Assembly: GCA_013306675.1 (NCBI GenBank)
Contig: JABLUY010000004.1
Location: 186,001 to 250,000, forward strand
DNA length: 64,000 nt
Direction of reading: 5' to 3'
Origin: Thraustochytrium sp. TN22
Lineage: Eukaryota > Sar > Bigyra > Thraustochytrida > Thraustochytriidae
This document shows, piece after piece, positions 42,487 through 52,591 of the stretch (the stretch's first letter is position 1; each line of letters starts with the position of its first letter). The position numbers and the translations under genes were made by a program. A model generated the notes under the pieces. It was not told where the DNA came from and made no database searches. It saw only the letters and a list, made by a program, of their open reading frames with translations.

Positions 42487-44097
42487 ATGGCACAGGCGCG
42501 GCGGCGGCCGGCGCCACCCGCGAGCGAGGATCGCGGCAGCGGCGGCGAGGCCATGCCGACGTGGAAGGGCCAGGATGCCGAGGCCGGCGAGGCCGGCCGC
42601 GGCGCGGCGGCGCGAGGGCTGGAGGGCGACTACGTGAACGTGTTCATTCTGCTCGTGCTGTACACGCTGCAGGGCGTGCCGCTGGGCCTGAGCCAGACCA
42701 TGGACCTCATCCTGCAGGAGCAGCGCCTGAGCTTCGAGCAGCAGGGCATCTTTAGCAGCGTGTCGTGGCCGTATAGCCTCAAAATCCTCTGGGCGCCCGT
42801 CGTGGACACCGTCTTCGTGCGTGCCTTCGGCCGGCGCAAGTCCTGGCTCGTGCCGACGCAGGTGCTCATCGGCCTGCTGCTGCTTTGGGCGCCCACGCGC
42901 CTGCCGGACCTGCTCGGCGAGACGGACGGCGAGCCCAAGGTGTACGAGCTCACGGCGCTCTTCTTCGTCTTCTACCTGCTCGCCGCTACGCAGGACATTG
43001 CCGTGGACGGCTGGGCTGTCACCATGCTAGCGCGCCACAACATCGGCTACGCGTCCACCTGCAACGCCGTGGGCCAGACCTTCGGCTTCTTCATCGCCTT
43101 CACCGGCTACATGGCGCTCGAAATGTACGGCTACATGGACTTGTCCACCTTCATGACGCTCTGGGGCTGGCTCTTCTTGCTCTGCACCGCGCTCATCGCC
43201 GTCTTCAAGCACGAGCGCACCGAGGAGGAGCGCGCCGCTGCGGAGCGCCGTCTGCACCGCATGCACTCCGCCGTCGTGGAGAGCGAGAGCAGCAGCCGCC
43301 CGCTCGCGGCCGTCCCGGAAACCGCGCACCACGAGGCCGGCGAGGTGCCCACCTCGATCGCCGACGCCTACGCGCAGATGCGCGCCGTCCTCGGCCTGCC
43401 TGGCGTGCGCGCCCTGCTCTCCGTTCTTGCCACGCGTGCTGTAGCCTTCGCTGCGGCCGACAGCCTCGCGCAGCGCAAGCTCGTCGAGCGCGGCATGAAG
43501 AAGGAGCACGTCGCATCGCTCACCGTCGTCATCACGCCACTCAACATATTGCTCCCCGGGATTATCTCGCGCCAGACCTCCTCGCGCCCGCTCGCCGGCC
43601 TCTTCAAGCAAGCCTACCTGCCGCGTGTCTTCGTCGGCCTGCTCTCGCTCCTGCTCGTGCTCTTCGCGCCCGACTTCGCCGCGCACCCGGACGGTCTTCC
43701 GCTCGGCTTCATGCTCGCGCTCCTCGGCGTCCTTTTCGTCCACTCCGTGCTCTCCACCGCCATGTTCGTGTCCATGATGGCCTTTTTTGCCCAGGTCTCT
43801 GACCCGGCCATCGGCGGCACCTACATGACGCTCCTCAACACCATCGCCAACCTTGGCAGCAAGTGGCCCAGCCAGCTCGTCCTTTTCCTTGTCGACGTTC
43901 TGACCATCCGCAGCTGCTCCGGCGACGAAAAGCCCGACCAACTCTGCGACATTTACATCGACGGCTTCGTGCCCATCTCCTTGCTCTGTGTCCTCATCGG
44001 CGTCGCCTGGTACATTACCTATGGCCCGCAGCTCGAGCGGCTGCAGAACCTCGATCCCTCCATGTGGCGCATCAACTCACGCAACCGCTCTGTCTGA
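42487..44097 (+). CDS. SLC33A1: Acetyl-coenzyme A transporter (SLC33A1/AT-1 family)
   Basis: A 536-residue major-facilitator-like membrane protein, close to the human length of about 549. Family members move acetyl-CoA into the ER/Golgi lumen for acetylation. After a hydrophilic N-terminus, the first membrane segment begins DYVNVFILLVLYTLQGVPLG. The conserved stretch SWPYSLKILWAPVVDT follows, then QDIAVDGWAVTML and YASTCNAVGQTFGFF, all hallmarks of the family. About eleven to twelve membrane segments can be seen, with a Glu/Arg-rich cytosolic loop (about residues 235-290). A second ATG at 42553 (MPTWKGQDAE) could also be the start. Confidence 0.95.
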   Translation: MAQARRRPAPPASEDRGSGGEAMPTWKGQDAEAGEAGRGAAARGLEGDYVNVFILLVLYTLQGVPLGLSQTMDLILQEQRLSFEQQGIFSSVSWPYSLKILWAPVVDTVFVRAFGRRKSWLVPTQVLIGLLLLWAPTRLPDLLGETDGEPKVYELTALFFVFYLLAATQDIAVDGWAVTMLARHNIGYASTCNAVGQTFGFFIAFTGYMALEMYGYMDLSTFMTLWGWLFLLCTALIAVFKHERTEEERAAAERRLHRMHSAVVESESSSRPLAAVPETAHHEAGEVPTSIADAYAQMRAVLGLPGVRALLSVLATRAVAFAAADSLAQRKLVERGMKKEHVASLTVVITPLNILLPGIISRQTSSRPLAGLFKQAYLPRVFVGLLSLLLVLFAPDFAAHPDGLPLGFMLALLGVLFVHSVLSTAMFVSMMAFFAQVSDPAIGGTYMTLLNTIANLGSKWPSQLVLFLVDVLTIRSCSGDEKPDQLCDIYIDGFVPISLLCVLIGVAWYITYGPQLERLQNLDPSMWRINSRNRSV

Positions 44098-45083
44098 AAC
44101 CAACCACTTTGAAGAGCGAGCAATATACTCGGTCGAGGACGCTTTGTGGTGGGCGACGAGGTGCAGGACAATTGGCACAAGCCCACCACAGCTGTAGGGA
44201 GCTATAGCTATATCGCTTGGAGCGCGTAGCACAGACAAGCCAGTGAGCGGGGCGCAAGGGTGCGCCACGCTAGCAAACGACCATTTCTCGAAACTTTCAC
44301 CAGTAAATTTTTTCTGTCCTGAGCCTGTGCAGCGCGAGCAAGCGATGGCCTACCTGCGAACTTCTTGCCTTCCGTGAGGCGGTGGGCAGCGAGTTGCGAA
44401 ACTTGCAGCCAAGCGATAATCTTTGCAAAGAACTGACACCAAGCGCACTCTCTTCGCCTACGTTCTGCGGAACATGCAGCGAAGCGATAATCATTGACAC
44501 CAAGCGAACTCTCTTCGCCTACGTTCGCTTCAAGCGCACTCTCTGTGCAACGTTAGGCAAACGAGGTGTCTCTCACCCGTGCGTCTGGCACCTCTTCGAC
44601 GTATACGCCATCCTGATGAGGACCTCTCATCCTCGGCGGTTTCGCCCTTCTCGTGCAGTTTGCGAATGTGCTCGGGCACGCCGGTCGCGACAGACCTTTA
44701 GCCGTGCTCCGCGGCCGCGGCGACCGCTCGCGCCGCTCGCGCCGCTCGGGCTGCTGCGGTCGTGACTTGGCCGCCGCGCGCAGCGGCACCACTCGCGCCG
44801 CGCTCTGACCGGGCGCTCCGGAGAGCAGGCGGACGAGCTCGAGCTCGAGGCGGTAGACGCTGGACGTCGCCGAGGCGGTCACCGTCAGGGAGGGGTTCAA
44901 GCGCAAGGCCGACCTGCGCGCCGGCGGCCGGCGAGGCGGTGCTCGCTCGCGCAAGAAGAGCGCTGGCTACACTGCTCTCTCGAGGCGCCCAGGCTGGAGC
45001 GTGAGAGGCTCCTGACGGTGATACAGCAAGGTCGAAACCTGGCGCACGCCGCGGCAGCACCGCGCCGAGGCGCTGTGAGGACG
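44098..45083. other. Intergenic stretch with an imperfect ~70-bp tandem duplication
   Basis: 986 bp without a supportable gene. The AT content is higher up to about 44600 and then becomes very GC-rich. Two similar blocks lie back to back at about 44402-44473 and 44474-44535. GGTTCAAGCGC occurs near 44894, about 190 bp before the next ATG. Confidence 0.55.
44402..44535 (+). repeat. Imperfect tandem duplication
   Basis: Both units contain GCAGC(C/G)AAGCGATAAT followed by GACACCAAGCG and ACTCTCTTCGCCTACGTT. The second unit has a small internal deletion relative to the first. Confidence 0.75.
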
Positions 45084-48017
45084 ATGGACGCCGAGGCTGG
45101 CGTCCAGGGCGAGGCGCTGGAGGGCGAGCAGGAGACCTCCGCGTCGGCCGCCCTTCGCCGCGCCCTCGATGGCGAGACCGGATTCTTTGACAAGAGAATT
45201 CCAGCAAACGAAGCAGCCCGCGTGCTGGAGAGCGCCTACGAGCATCGCATTTTGCACCTCGAAATCGCAGAGAAAGCTCAGGGCGTGGAAAAACTGAGCC
45301 TTAAATTACTCAAGCAGGTCACGGACAAGGTCGCCACGCTTGGGACGCGCAGCGTTGTCGTGCGCGATCTCATGACCAACATCCAATTCACGGCGCTGAC
45401 CCCCATCGGCCCGCTCGCCCAGGCAATACACAACATGAACACGAACGAAATCGCTGCAACGTCCACGCCTGCGCCCGCGCCCGCGCCCGGACCCAGGCCC
45501 GCGCCGCTGATGCTGTCCGCAGCGCAAGTGAGCTTGGAGGATGGAGGATCCCAGCACGCGGGCAAAGTGCTTCTCTCTGTGGATGCGCGAGCGCTCGGTA
45601 TCCACCAGGTGGGCCGCGCGGCCATCGTCCGCGCGGAGCTGCGACCTACGGGCGAGGCAGGCCGACACCAGCTTGTGGTGGACTTTGACGTGAGCACCGC
45701 TACGCGCGCGAGCGCGACCAGCTCGAATAGCATTCGAAGCAGCGCTGTCGACAGCCAGCGTGTCATCAAGCTCAACAACGGCCAAGCCGCCGCCGCGTCC
45801 CAGCGTGCCGCGCCCAAGATTCCAGTGTCCTACGAGGACTCGTCTGCCTATGAAAGCGCCAACGCTGCCTCGCAAAACGAGAAGGTTGAGGCGGACTTCG
45901 CTACGCCTGAGGAGAAGAGGCCACGTAGCTCGCGCCCGCGCCAGGCAGAAACGCCCAAGGTCGCCAAGCCCAGCAGCCGCGCTCAGGACACCAGCCTGTC
46001 CCCGTCCGTCAAGGCTGCGACCTTGCCGCCCTCGTATCCGCTGGAGAGACTGCGCGCCGAGAACCAGAGCGGCAAGGCGCAGCCCTCGGATGAGGTCGTC
46101 GAGCCAACCCCGGAAGCGGCCACGGCAGAGACACGCAACCCGCCGCAAAATCTAGCCATTGAAAGCGTGGAAGGACGGCTGCGCGCCCTGCGGGCGCTCT
46201 CTCCGAGCCCGAGCGAGGTGTTGAATTTCTTCACGGCCCGCGGCTGGTCGTGCGATCACGACCGCAAGACCGGGGCCACGCTCCTCGTCGCACCAGGCTC
46301 CAAACATCCAGACACGCTGGGTCTAGACAAGGCGCAGGAGATCTACAGCTACGTTGCGCAGAGCGCGGACCTCTCAGTCGCCTTCGCCAGCTTCCTCAAG
46401 GAGCGCCGCGAGCTGGCCAAGCAACGGCAAGGCCACTCCGTCTCAACGTCTGCGGGATTCTTCACCAATCACGCCAGGAACGCCAACACGCACGTCGAGC
46501 AGCAAAGCAAGGTGCCGGCGCCCTCCTCGACCACCTCGCGCGGCGCGCCCACCGCCCCGTCGCCGAAGCGGAAGCGCGCGACCTCGCCAAACGCCGCGCT
46601 CGCGCCCGTGGCTTCGGCGGCGACCTCGTCGTCCGCGAAGCGCCCGGCGCTTGCGCAAGACTTTCAAGACGTTGGCCCGGTGATCGACTTTACCAGAAAG
46701 GTTGCGCAGGTCGTGTCGCGCGGCGAGCTCATGCGGAGGACGGCGGCCGGGCCCGCATGGAACAAAGACGCGATCCTGCGCGACCTAGAGCCCAGCAACA
46801 CCGCCGCGCGTGTGGGTGTCCCGCCTGAGGCCAGCAGGCTCTTCGTGTGTCCAGTGTGCTTCGCATGGGCACTGGACGACTATGTCGCAGACCCCAACGA
46901 CTTGTCCTTCGCAGCGACAAGTCTGCGCACGATGCCCGACCCGCTCTTGGTAATGTATCATGGAGGCGACCTCAAGGGCGCCGCTGGTATGTGCTTCTGG
47001 TCCGCGGACCAGGTCCGCCGTCACCTGAACACAGCACACAATCTAGGGGAGGCGGCGCTGGCCTTTGCAGACCGCGTCATTGCGCGCCATAAGCTCTGCA
47101 ACGTCTCGACCAGCCGCAAGTGCGATGCGCTGCTCAACAGTTATGTCACGCAGCTTGGCGTGCATCCGAAGAGCCGGACGCTCTCCGAGTACGCCGAGAC
47201 CAAGAGCCGCCGCACCTGCATCGTCCGCATGCACAACATTTTGCAGCGCAAAGAGCACCGGCGCGCGGTCTTCCCCACGACACGCTACATCGTGCAGTCG
47301 CGCACCGTCTGGTCGATTCTTACGGAGCCCTTTGACACGCACTCGCACGTGCTACCTCTCGCATCGGAGGGCTCGCCCCAAGTGCTGGAACCCTCCCCGT
47401 TTGCGGCATCGCAAGGCTCGGACCAGCTCTCCCATGCCTCGCTACTCACCTACAACCGACCCAAGATGAAGGCCTGGCGACGAAAAGGAGACTACATGTT
47501 TGTCCTTTTTGGTCGCCACTGCCGCCACTCCTTTTGCAAGATCTACAACGACGATCCCGCCTACCTGCGCTTCTGGCAGCAGCGCATCCAGACGGACGGG
47601 CCCGCGTTGCACCTGCAGAACCTCGTCGAGCTCGTCAAGTGGCACATGGCGGAGCCCGAGGATGCTCTGGACGAGAGCGGCAGCCAAGCTGGTGGACGTG
47701 ATGATGATGATGATGATGATGATGACGACGACGACGGCGGCGACGACGACGACGACGACAACGACGACGACTATGGCATGGAGAAGACCACCCATCAGCA
47801 GTGGATAGGAGATGGAAAGAGGTGTCAGGTGGAGTTTGCCGACCTGGGGGAGCAAATGACCTTCTGGGAGGCCTTCAAAAGATACCCACTCCGCTGCGAG
47901 GCCATCAAACGCAACCCAAGGCTACCCGCAAAGCTGGCGAGCTTCCGGCGCTGGCTCCTTCGCCCAGACGCGGCGCAGCCTCGGCTAGAGCCGGGGCAGA
48001 ATGTAGGCTACGTGTGA
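45084..48017 (+). CDS. Unrecognised 977-aa protein with an atypical Cys2-His2 cluster
   Basis: The ATG at 45084 (MDAEAGVQGEALEG) is used. The frame continues 66 bp upstream only through non-ATG codons. The N-terminal 100 residues are helical. A long Ser/Pro/Ala-rich linker follows. In the C-terminal half a C-x2-C-x54-H-x4-H arrangement (CPVC near residue 586, HLNTAH near 645) could bind zinc, but the spacing is unlike a classical C2H2 finger. Later segments such as MFVLFGRHCRHSFC and a run of aspartates (about 47697-47775) precede a short basic C-terminal helix. No family is recognised. A nuclear role is only a guess. It converges on the kinesin-like gene with 120 bp between stops. Confidence 0.75.
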   Translation: MDAEAGVQGEALEGEQETSASAALRRALDGETGFFDKRIPANEAARVLESAYEHRILHLEIAEKAQGVEKLSLKLLKQVTDKVATLGTRSVVVRDLMTNIQFTALTPIGPLAQAIHNMNTNEIAATSTPAPAPAPGPRPAPLMLSAAQVSLEDGGSQHAGKVLLSVDARALGIHQVGRAAIVRAELRPTGEAGRHQLVVDFDVSTATRASATSSNSIRSSAVDSQRVIKLNNGQAAAASQRAAPKIPVSYEDSSAYESANAASQNEKVEADFATPEEKRPRSSRPRQAETPKVAKPSSRAQDTSLSPSVKAATLPPSYPLERLRAENQSGKAQPSDEVVEPTPEAATAETRNPPQNLAIESVEGRLRALRALSPSPSEVLNFFTARGWSCDHDRKTGATLLVAPGSKHPDTLGLDKAQEIYSYVAQSADLSVAFASFLKERRELAKQRQGHSVSTSAGFFTNHARNANTHVEQQSKVPAPSSTTSRGAPTAPSPKRKRATSPNAALAPVASAATSSSAKRPALAQDFQDVGPVIDFTRKVAQVVSRGELMRRTAAGPAWNKDAILRDLEPSNTAARVGVPPEASRLFVCPVCFAWALDDYVADPNDLSFAATSLRTMPDPLLVMYHGGDLKGAAGMCFWSADQVRRHLNTAHNLGEAALAFADRVIARHKLCNVSTSRKCDALLNSYVTQLGVHPKSRTLSEYAETKSRRTCIVRMHNILQRKEHRRAVFPTTRYIVQSRTVWSILTEPFDTHSHVLPLASEGSPQVLEPSPFAASQGSDQLSHASLLTYNRPKMKAWRRKGDYMFVLFGRHCRHSFCKIYNDDPAYLRFWQQRIQTDGPALHLQNLVELVKWHMAEPEDALDESGSQAGGRDDDDDDDDDDDDGGDDDDDDNDDDYGMEKTTHQQWIGDGKRCQVEFADLGEQMTFWEAFKRYPLRCEAIKRNPRLPAKLASFRRWLLRPDAAQPRLEPGQNVGYV
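47697..47780 (+). repeat. GAT/GAC trinucleotide-rich stretch encoding polyaspartate
   Basis: About two dozen Asp codons, first GAT and then GAC, interrupted by Gly-Gly and one Asn, near the 3' end of the Cys/His-cluster gene. Confidence 0.9.
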
Positions 48018-48137
48018 TTTGTAAGAAATGTACCAGATGCTACAAGGACGCCGAGGGGAGGAGGGTTCCCGTCCCATCCCATTCCCCCGTCCCGTCCCGT
48101 CCCAACGTGACATGGCGTGGCGTGGCGTGGCTCCGAG

Positions 48138-51100
48138 TCAGACAAAGGTAATGTTCGTGTTCGCAAGCGCTTCGATGCGCCGCTTCAACTGGAGCACTTC
48201 GCTCTCCTTGTCGCGCAGCGTGCTGGCGAGCGCCTCGCGGATTGGGTCCTCGGTACTCTGCAGCTCCGTCTCGCCGTGCTCGTAGCGCTCGTCCACGCGG
48301 CGCTGGTCCTGACTCTGGCTCTGGCTCAGCACATGCGAAAGGGATTCCACGGTGCGATCGGCAGCAGCGCGGGCGGCGCGCTCGATGATATCGGCCTCCG
48401 CCTGCGCGTGCGCGTGCGTGTGAACGTGCGCAGGCGAGGGCGCCAGGTAGGCCGCGTCGCGCCGCCGGGGTGTGCTGGCTTGCTCGCGCCGCGACGAGGA
48501 GCGCAGCTGCGCAAAGGGTGTGGGTGCCGGCGACGGCGCGTAGCGCGGCGGCGCAGGCGCTGGGGTGGCCCGGGGCGCGCCACTGCTGCGATCAGCTTGG
48601 CGGCGCGCCTCCATGGCCCTGCGCAAGTCCCTCTCCTGGCGCGCCGCGTCCTCGGCAATGCGTACACGCTCACGCAGGCTGTGCAGCTCGTCCATGGCGC
48701 GGCCGTGGTCGCTTAAGGCGTCCTCGGCGGCCGCGAGGCGGTCGCGCAGCGCGGCGGCGTCCTCCAGCGCCTGGTCGCGGTCCGCCGCGGCAGCGCCCAG
48801 GTCGGCTTCGGCCTCGCGCAGGCGTGCGGCCAAGTCCGTGGCGCGCGCCTCTGCGTCGCGTGCGCGTGTCTCCGTGGCGCGCAGCGCCGTTTGGGCGTCC
48901 TCGAGGTTCTCGCGACCCAGAGCCACCTCGCTCTTGAGGCGCTCTTGGTGTGCGGCCTTGGCGTTGAGGTCGCGCTGCAGGCTGTCCAGGTCGCGCTGCA
49001 GGCCGTCGGCTTGCGCAACAGCCTGCTCCAGGTCGCGGCAGGCCTCGGCATGCGCGACGCTGAGTTCATCGGCGATGCCCTTGAGCTCCTTTTTCTCGTC
49101 CTCACGCAGCGCGAGCTCCGCTTGCGCGCGCTCCAACTCGCCCCGCGCAGCACTGGAACGCGCGTGCTCCGCCTCAAGGCGCGCGATGGCGGCCTGCAAA
49201 GCGCTGTCGCGCTCACGCAGCGCGCGCCGCGCCTTGGCGAGCTCTTCGCTGTGGTGCACGCGCGTGACCAAGGAAGCTGAGGAGGCGGTTCCGCTCGCGG
49301 AGGCCGCCTGGGCTGTTGCCGTCGCCGCCGCCGCCGCCGCCGCGTCGACCGTAGCGGTCGTGAGGCGGCGCTTGGCGGCGGCGAGCGCCTCGTGGTGCGC
49401 CTCCTCCATGTCCCTGCGCAGCTTGCGCTCGAGTTCGAGGTCCCGACGCGCCTGCTCGGCGCGATCGCGCTCCTCCTCGCGGAACTGCTCCATGTCATTG
49501 CGCTCGTCCGCGATCTCGGCGCGCAGGCGCTCCAGTTCGGCCTGATGGCGCATCTCGGCGTCCGCAAGCGCGTCCTGCGCCTCGCGCACCGCACGATCGC
49601 GCTCAATATCGCCGAGCGTGGCCTCCTCGATCTGGCGGCGGCCCTCCTCGTGAGCCTCCGCAACGCGCTGTTTCCAGATGGCCTCGCGCTCCTCGGCGCG
49701 ATCGCGCCACGCGCGCATCTCGTCGCGGTGGCGCGCCTCCGCGTCCTGGAGCTGCTTGATGAGACGCTTGCGGTCCTCTTCGGCGGCCTTGGTGCGTGCA
49801 GCCTCGGACTCGGCGGCGCGCTCCACCAGGTCGGCGCGAGTCTTGCGCAGACGCGCCTCGGCCTCGCGCCGCGCCTGCTCAAGGTCAGCGGCGTGCTGGT
49901 CCTTGAGCGCCTGCACCTGTGCGGCGTGCTGCTCGCGCCACTGTGCGGCGTTGGCCTCCTGGCCGTCGCGGTCCGCCTCGAGAATGTCGACGCGCTCTTG
50001 CAGCACACGTGCCTTGCGCAGGGCGTCGCCCTTCTCCGCCTCCAGCTGCCAGACCTGCTGCATGAGCCCGCGGCCCTTCTCGAGCGCCTGGCGGCGCTCG
50101 TCCTCGAGCCGCTGCACGAGGTCGCCCACGGCCTCCTTGGACTCGCTCGTCACGAGTGTCGGCGCTCGCACCTTGGCAAGGATCTCCTTCTCCACCTGAA
50201 AGCGCGCAAGCTGCTGCCGGAGCGCCTCGCGCGACGCCTGCAGGTCATCTTCGTCGAGCTGCGAAAGACGCCGCGCACCCGGCATGGCGGCCTTGGGGGA
50301 GGGCTTCCGGGGAAGGCTGGCCATGGACTCGCCGCCGCCGTCGAGCGCGAGACCGGCCTCTTGGAGATCGGCGCGCTCCAGACCAGCGTGATCGAGGTCG
50401 ACGCGCAGGTCTTGCAAGAGATCGAGCGCGCGCGTGCGGGAGCGCTCGAACGCGCGGGTCGAGGAGGACGCAGTGCCTGGCCGGGACAGGGCAGGAGCGC
50501 CGCGGTCGAGCTTGGTCTCGACGCTGCTGCTGAGGCTGGCGCTGCGGCGGCGCCTGGAGCCGCCCGTGAAGCTCAGATCCGTGTGGTCGAGCGAGGCGCG
50601 GCCGTCGTGGCTGCCAATGTCGATGTCGATCACGTCTAGCGAGCCGTCGCCACGCGCGGCGCCGGCGTCGGCGTCGGCGTCGGCGGCCACGCCCGCCGTC
50701 TCGACGCGCGCCGCGTCCTTGCGTGCATTCAGAGCCCGCAGCGCGCGCTCTGCAAAGCGGAGCGGGCCGGCGCTGGCGCAATAGCTGTCGGAGGGCGTCT
50801 CGACGTAGGCCATGAGCGCGCAGCGCGCGCCACTGGCGAAGACCGGCTTGAGCACGTAGGTGAGCTTGGCATCACGGAAGGAGAGCCCGTCTTCGCGGAG
50901 GCAGCGGCACAGGGCCGTGAGTGTCTGCGCCACGTCGCGGTGCAGCCGGTGGCTGTGCGCGCTCGCGTGCGCGCCGAGCGCGTCCGGCGTGCGCGGCCGC
51001 GCGGGGCCCGCCAAGGAGAAGGAGGAGGAAGAGGAGGACGCGGCAGCGTCGGGAGCGGCGCTGGTGGGCGCTTCCAGCAGCTGCAGACGCACTTTGCGAT

Positions 51101-51920
51101 ACGTGGAGGTGGTGACGGTCCAGTCGTCGGCGTTCTCATGCGAGCCGTGCAGCGCGACGCGGCTCGCCTCGGACGCGAGCAGGCCGCGCTTGCGAGAGCG
51201 CACCCAGCGCTCGAGTCGCACGACCACGACGCGGTGCACCGGCACCGAGTGCGCGTGCCGCGGGCGCACGGGCGCGCGCACCGCAGCGAGCCGCTCGAGG
51301 CCCTCCTCGGCGGACTCGATCTGCACGGAGCTGGGCGCCGGGCTGAGCGCGCCGCTGGCGCCCAGCTGCAGGCGGCGCGGCGCGGGTGCCATGGCGTCCA
51401 CCACCTGGTCCGGGTAGACAAAGACGACCGACACGAAGACCTTGAAGCGCAGCACGGTTGCAGCCGTGTCGGTGGCGTCCTGCACGCGCTCGAAGAGAAA
51501 GTGCAGCGGCCGGCGCAGCGCGGCGTCGGCGGCGGCGGGCGCGGCGCCGCAGACCACGGCGCAGGCATCCGCCCCGTTCCACACGTCGCTGAGCAGCGGC
51601 TCCTCGCAGCGCTGGAAGACGGTCTCCTCGCTCACCTGCTCCCGCAGCACGCGGTCGAAGCCGCCGACGCGCTGCACAGCCTCGTCGTGCGCGGCCAGCT
51701 GCTGCTGGAGCAGCACCGTGCGCTCCGCCTCCAGCGCGCGGCACCTCCAGCGCGCCTCCGCCGTCTCCCTCTCTCTCGCGCGCCGCCGCGGGCTCGCCGC
51801 GCGGGACCCGGCCGAGGGGGGGCGGTTGCCGCCGCCATGCCCGCGCCCGCCGCCGCCGCCGCCGCCCGAGCCGCTGCCGCGCGCCACGAGCCGGCACGCC
51901 ACGCTCCACGCGCCCGCCAT
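48138..51920 (-). CDS. Kinesin-like coiled-coil protein with a degenerate, probably ATPase-dead motor domain
   Basis: With the ATG at 51920 (MAGAWSVACRLVARG) the product is 1260 residues. The N-terminal ~400 residues follow the kinesin motor fold: GGFDRVLREQVSEETVFQRC matches the FDxVF...Q..VF region, and SFRDAKLTYVL with LRFAERALRAL matches the conserved YRDSKLT and LRFA segments. Where the P-loop (GQTGSGKT) should be, the protein reads GAAPAAAD. Switch I (SSRSH) is replaced by HSVPVH, and switch II (DLAGSE) by LEAPTS. The rest is a long coiled coil (about 50300-48650) rich in Arg/Glu/Ala heptads, then a Ser/Pro-rich segment and a short helix. It probably binds microtubules or partners without moving. 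Non-motile kinesin relatives are known in other lineages. Confidence 0.82.
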   Translation of the reverse strand: MAGAWSVACRLVARGSGSGGGGGGGRGHGGGNRPPSAGSRAASPRRRARERETAEARWRCRALEAERTVLLQQQLAAHDEAVQRVGGFDRVLREQVSEETVFQRCEEPLLSDVWNGADACAVVCGAAPAAADAALRRPLHFLFERVQDATDTAATVLRFKVFVSVVFVYPDQVVDAMAPAPRRLQLGASGALSPAPSSVQIESAEEGLERLAAVRAPVRPRHAHSVPVHRVVVVRLERWVRSRKRGLLASEASRVALHGSHENADDWTVTTSTYRKVRLQLLEAPTSAAPDAAASSSSSSFSLAGPARPRTPDALGAHASAHSHRLHRDVAQTLTALCRCLREDGLSFRDAKLTYVLKPVFASGARCALMAYVETPSDSYCASAGPLRFAERALRALNARKDAARVETAGVAADADADAGAARGDGSLDVIDIDIGSHDGRASLDHTDLSFTGGSRRRRSASLSSSVETKLDRGAPALSRPGTASSSTRAFERSRTRALDLLQDLRVDLDHAGLERADLQEAGLALDGGGESMASLPRKPSPKAAMPGARRLSQLDEDDLQASREALRQQLARFQVEKEILAKVRAPTLVTSESKEAVGDLVQRLEDERRQALEKGRGLMQQVWQLEAEKGDALRKARVLQERVDILEADRDGQEANAAQWREQHAAQVQALKDQHAADLEQARREAEARLRKTRADLVERAAESEAARTKAAEEDRKRLIKQLQDAEARHRDEMRAWRDRAEEREAIWKQRVAEAHEEGRRQIEEATLGDIERDRAVREAQDALADAEMRHQAELERLRAEIADERNDMEQFREEERDRAEQARRDLELERKLRRDMEEAHHEALAAAKRRLTTATVDAAAAAAATATAQAASASGTASSASLVTRVHHSEELAKARRALRERDSALQAAIARLEAEHARSSAARGELERAQAELALREDEKKELKGIADELSVAHAEACRDLEQAVAQADGLQRDLDSLQRDLNAKAAHQERLKSEVALGRENLEDAQTALRATETRARDAEARATDLAARLREAEADLGAAAADRDQALEDAAALRDRLAAAEDALSDHGRAMDELHSLRERVRIAEDAARQERDLRRAMEARRQADRSSGAPRATPAPAPPRYAPSPAPTPFAQLRSSSRREQASTPRRRDAAYLAPSPAHVHTHAHAQAEADIIERAARAAADRTVESLSHVLSQSQSQDQRRVDERYEHGETELQSTEDPIREALASTLRDKESEVLQLKRRIEALANTNITFV

Positions 51921-52591
51921 CGCGCCGCCGCGCCGCGCCGCGCCGCGCCGCCGCCGCGCGGGTCTGCGCGCGCGGGTCTGGTCTGCCGCGTTCAAACTGG
52001 CCGCGGTCGCCGTGGCGGCCGCCGAGACCGCGGCCCAGTTCGGGTCGACGCCGACTTTCTTCAGGGGAAAAACCTGTAGCCCGTCGCCAGCCACGGTGTC
52101 GGTCGCGGTCGCGGTCGTCGCCAGTGGGCAGGGCNNNNNNGTCGCCCGTCGCCAGCCACGGTGTCGGTCGCGGTCGCGGTCGTCGCCAGTGGGCAGGGCC
52201 TGGGCAGGGCAGGACCTGACGTGGCATCGTCGATCGTGCCGTCGTCGTCGACGGCGCCCGAGCATCCAGCGCTCCGGGCGGACGAGCAGCTTGCTGGTCG
52301 GGCTCAGGCATGTGCTGCGGTGGAGGGCTGTCGAAGGACAAAGCGAAGGAGCGACGCGGGCGATGGGCGGAGATGGGCGAGAGCTTGTTGGACGGGAGGC
52401 TGTGGCGCTTCGTTGGGTGGGGAGTCGTGGCGCGGCGTGTGCTTTGAGGGTGGACGTGCGGCGCGGGGACTGGCCTCAGGATGTTTGAAGCATTGGTGCT
52501 GGAAGGGCAGAGCTGGAGCTCGCTTACAACAGGGTACACGGTTTTGGGAGCATTAACTAGTGGGATCATCATGCAAGGCGCGACGAGGCTT
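51921..52591. other. Intergenic region with an assembly gap
   Basis: About 670 bp between the kinesin-like ATG and the ZSWIM7 stop. CGCGTTCAAA lies at 51987-51996, about 70 bp upstream of the kinesin-like ATG. Six N (52135-52140) sit between two identical 56-bp blocks. No gene is supported here. Confidence 0.6.
52079..52199. repeat. Identical 56-bp blocks flanking the six-N gap
   Basis: Bases 52079-52134 and 52144-52199 match exactly, beginning GCCCGTCGCCAGCC and ending GTGGGCAGGGC. A tandem repeat collapsed at the gap, or contig ends that overlap and were not merged, would both give this pattern. Confidence 0.9.
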
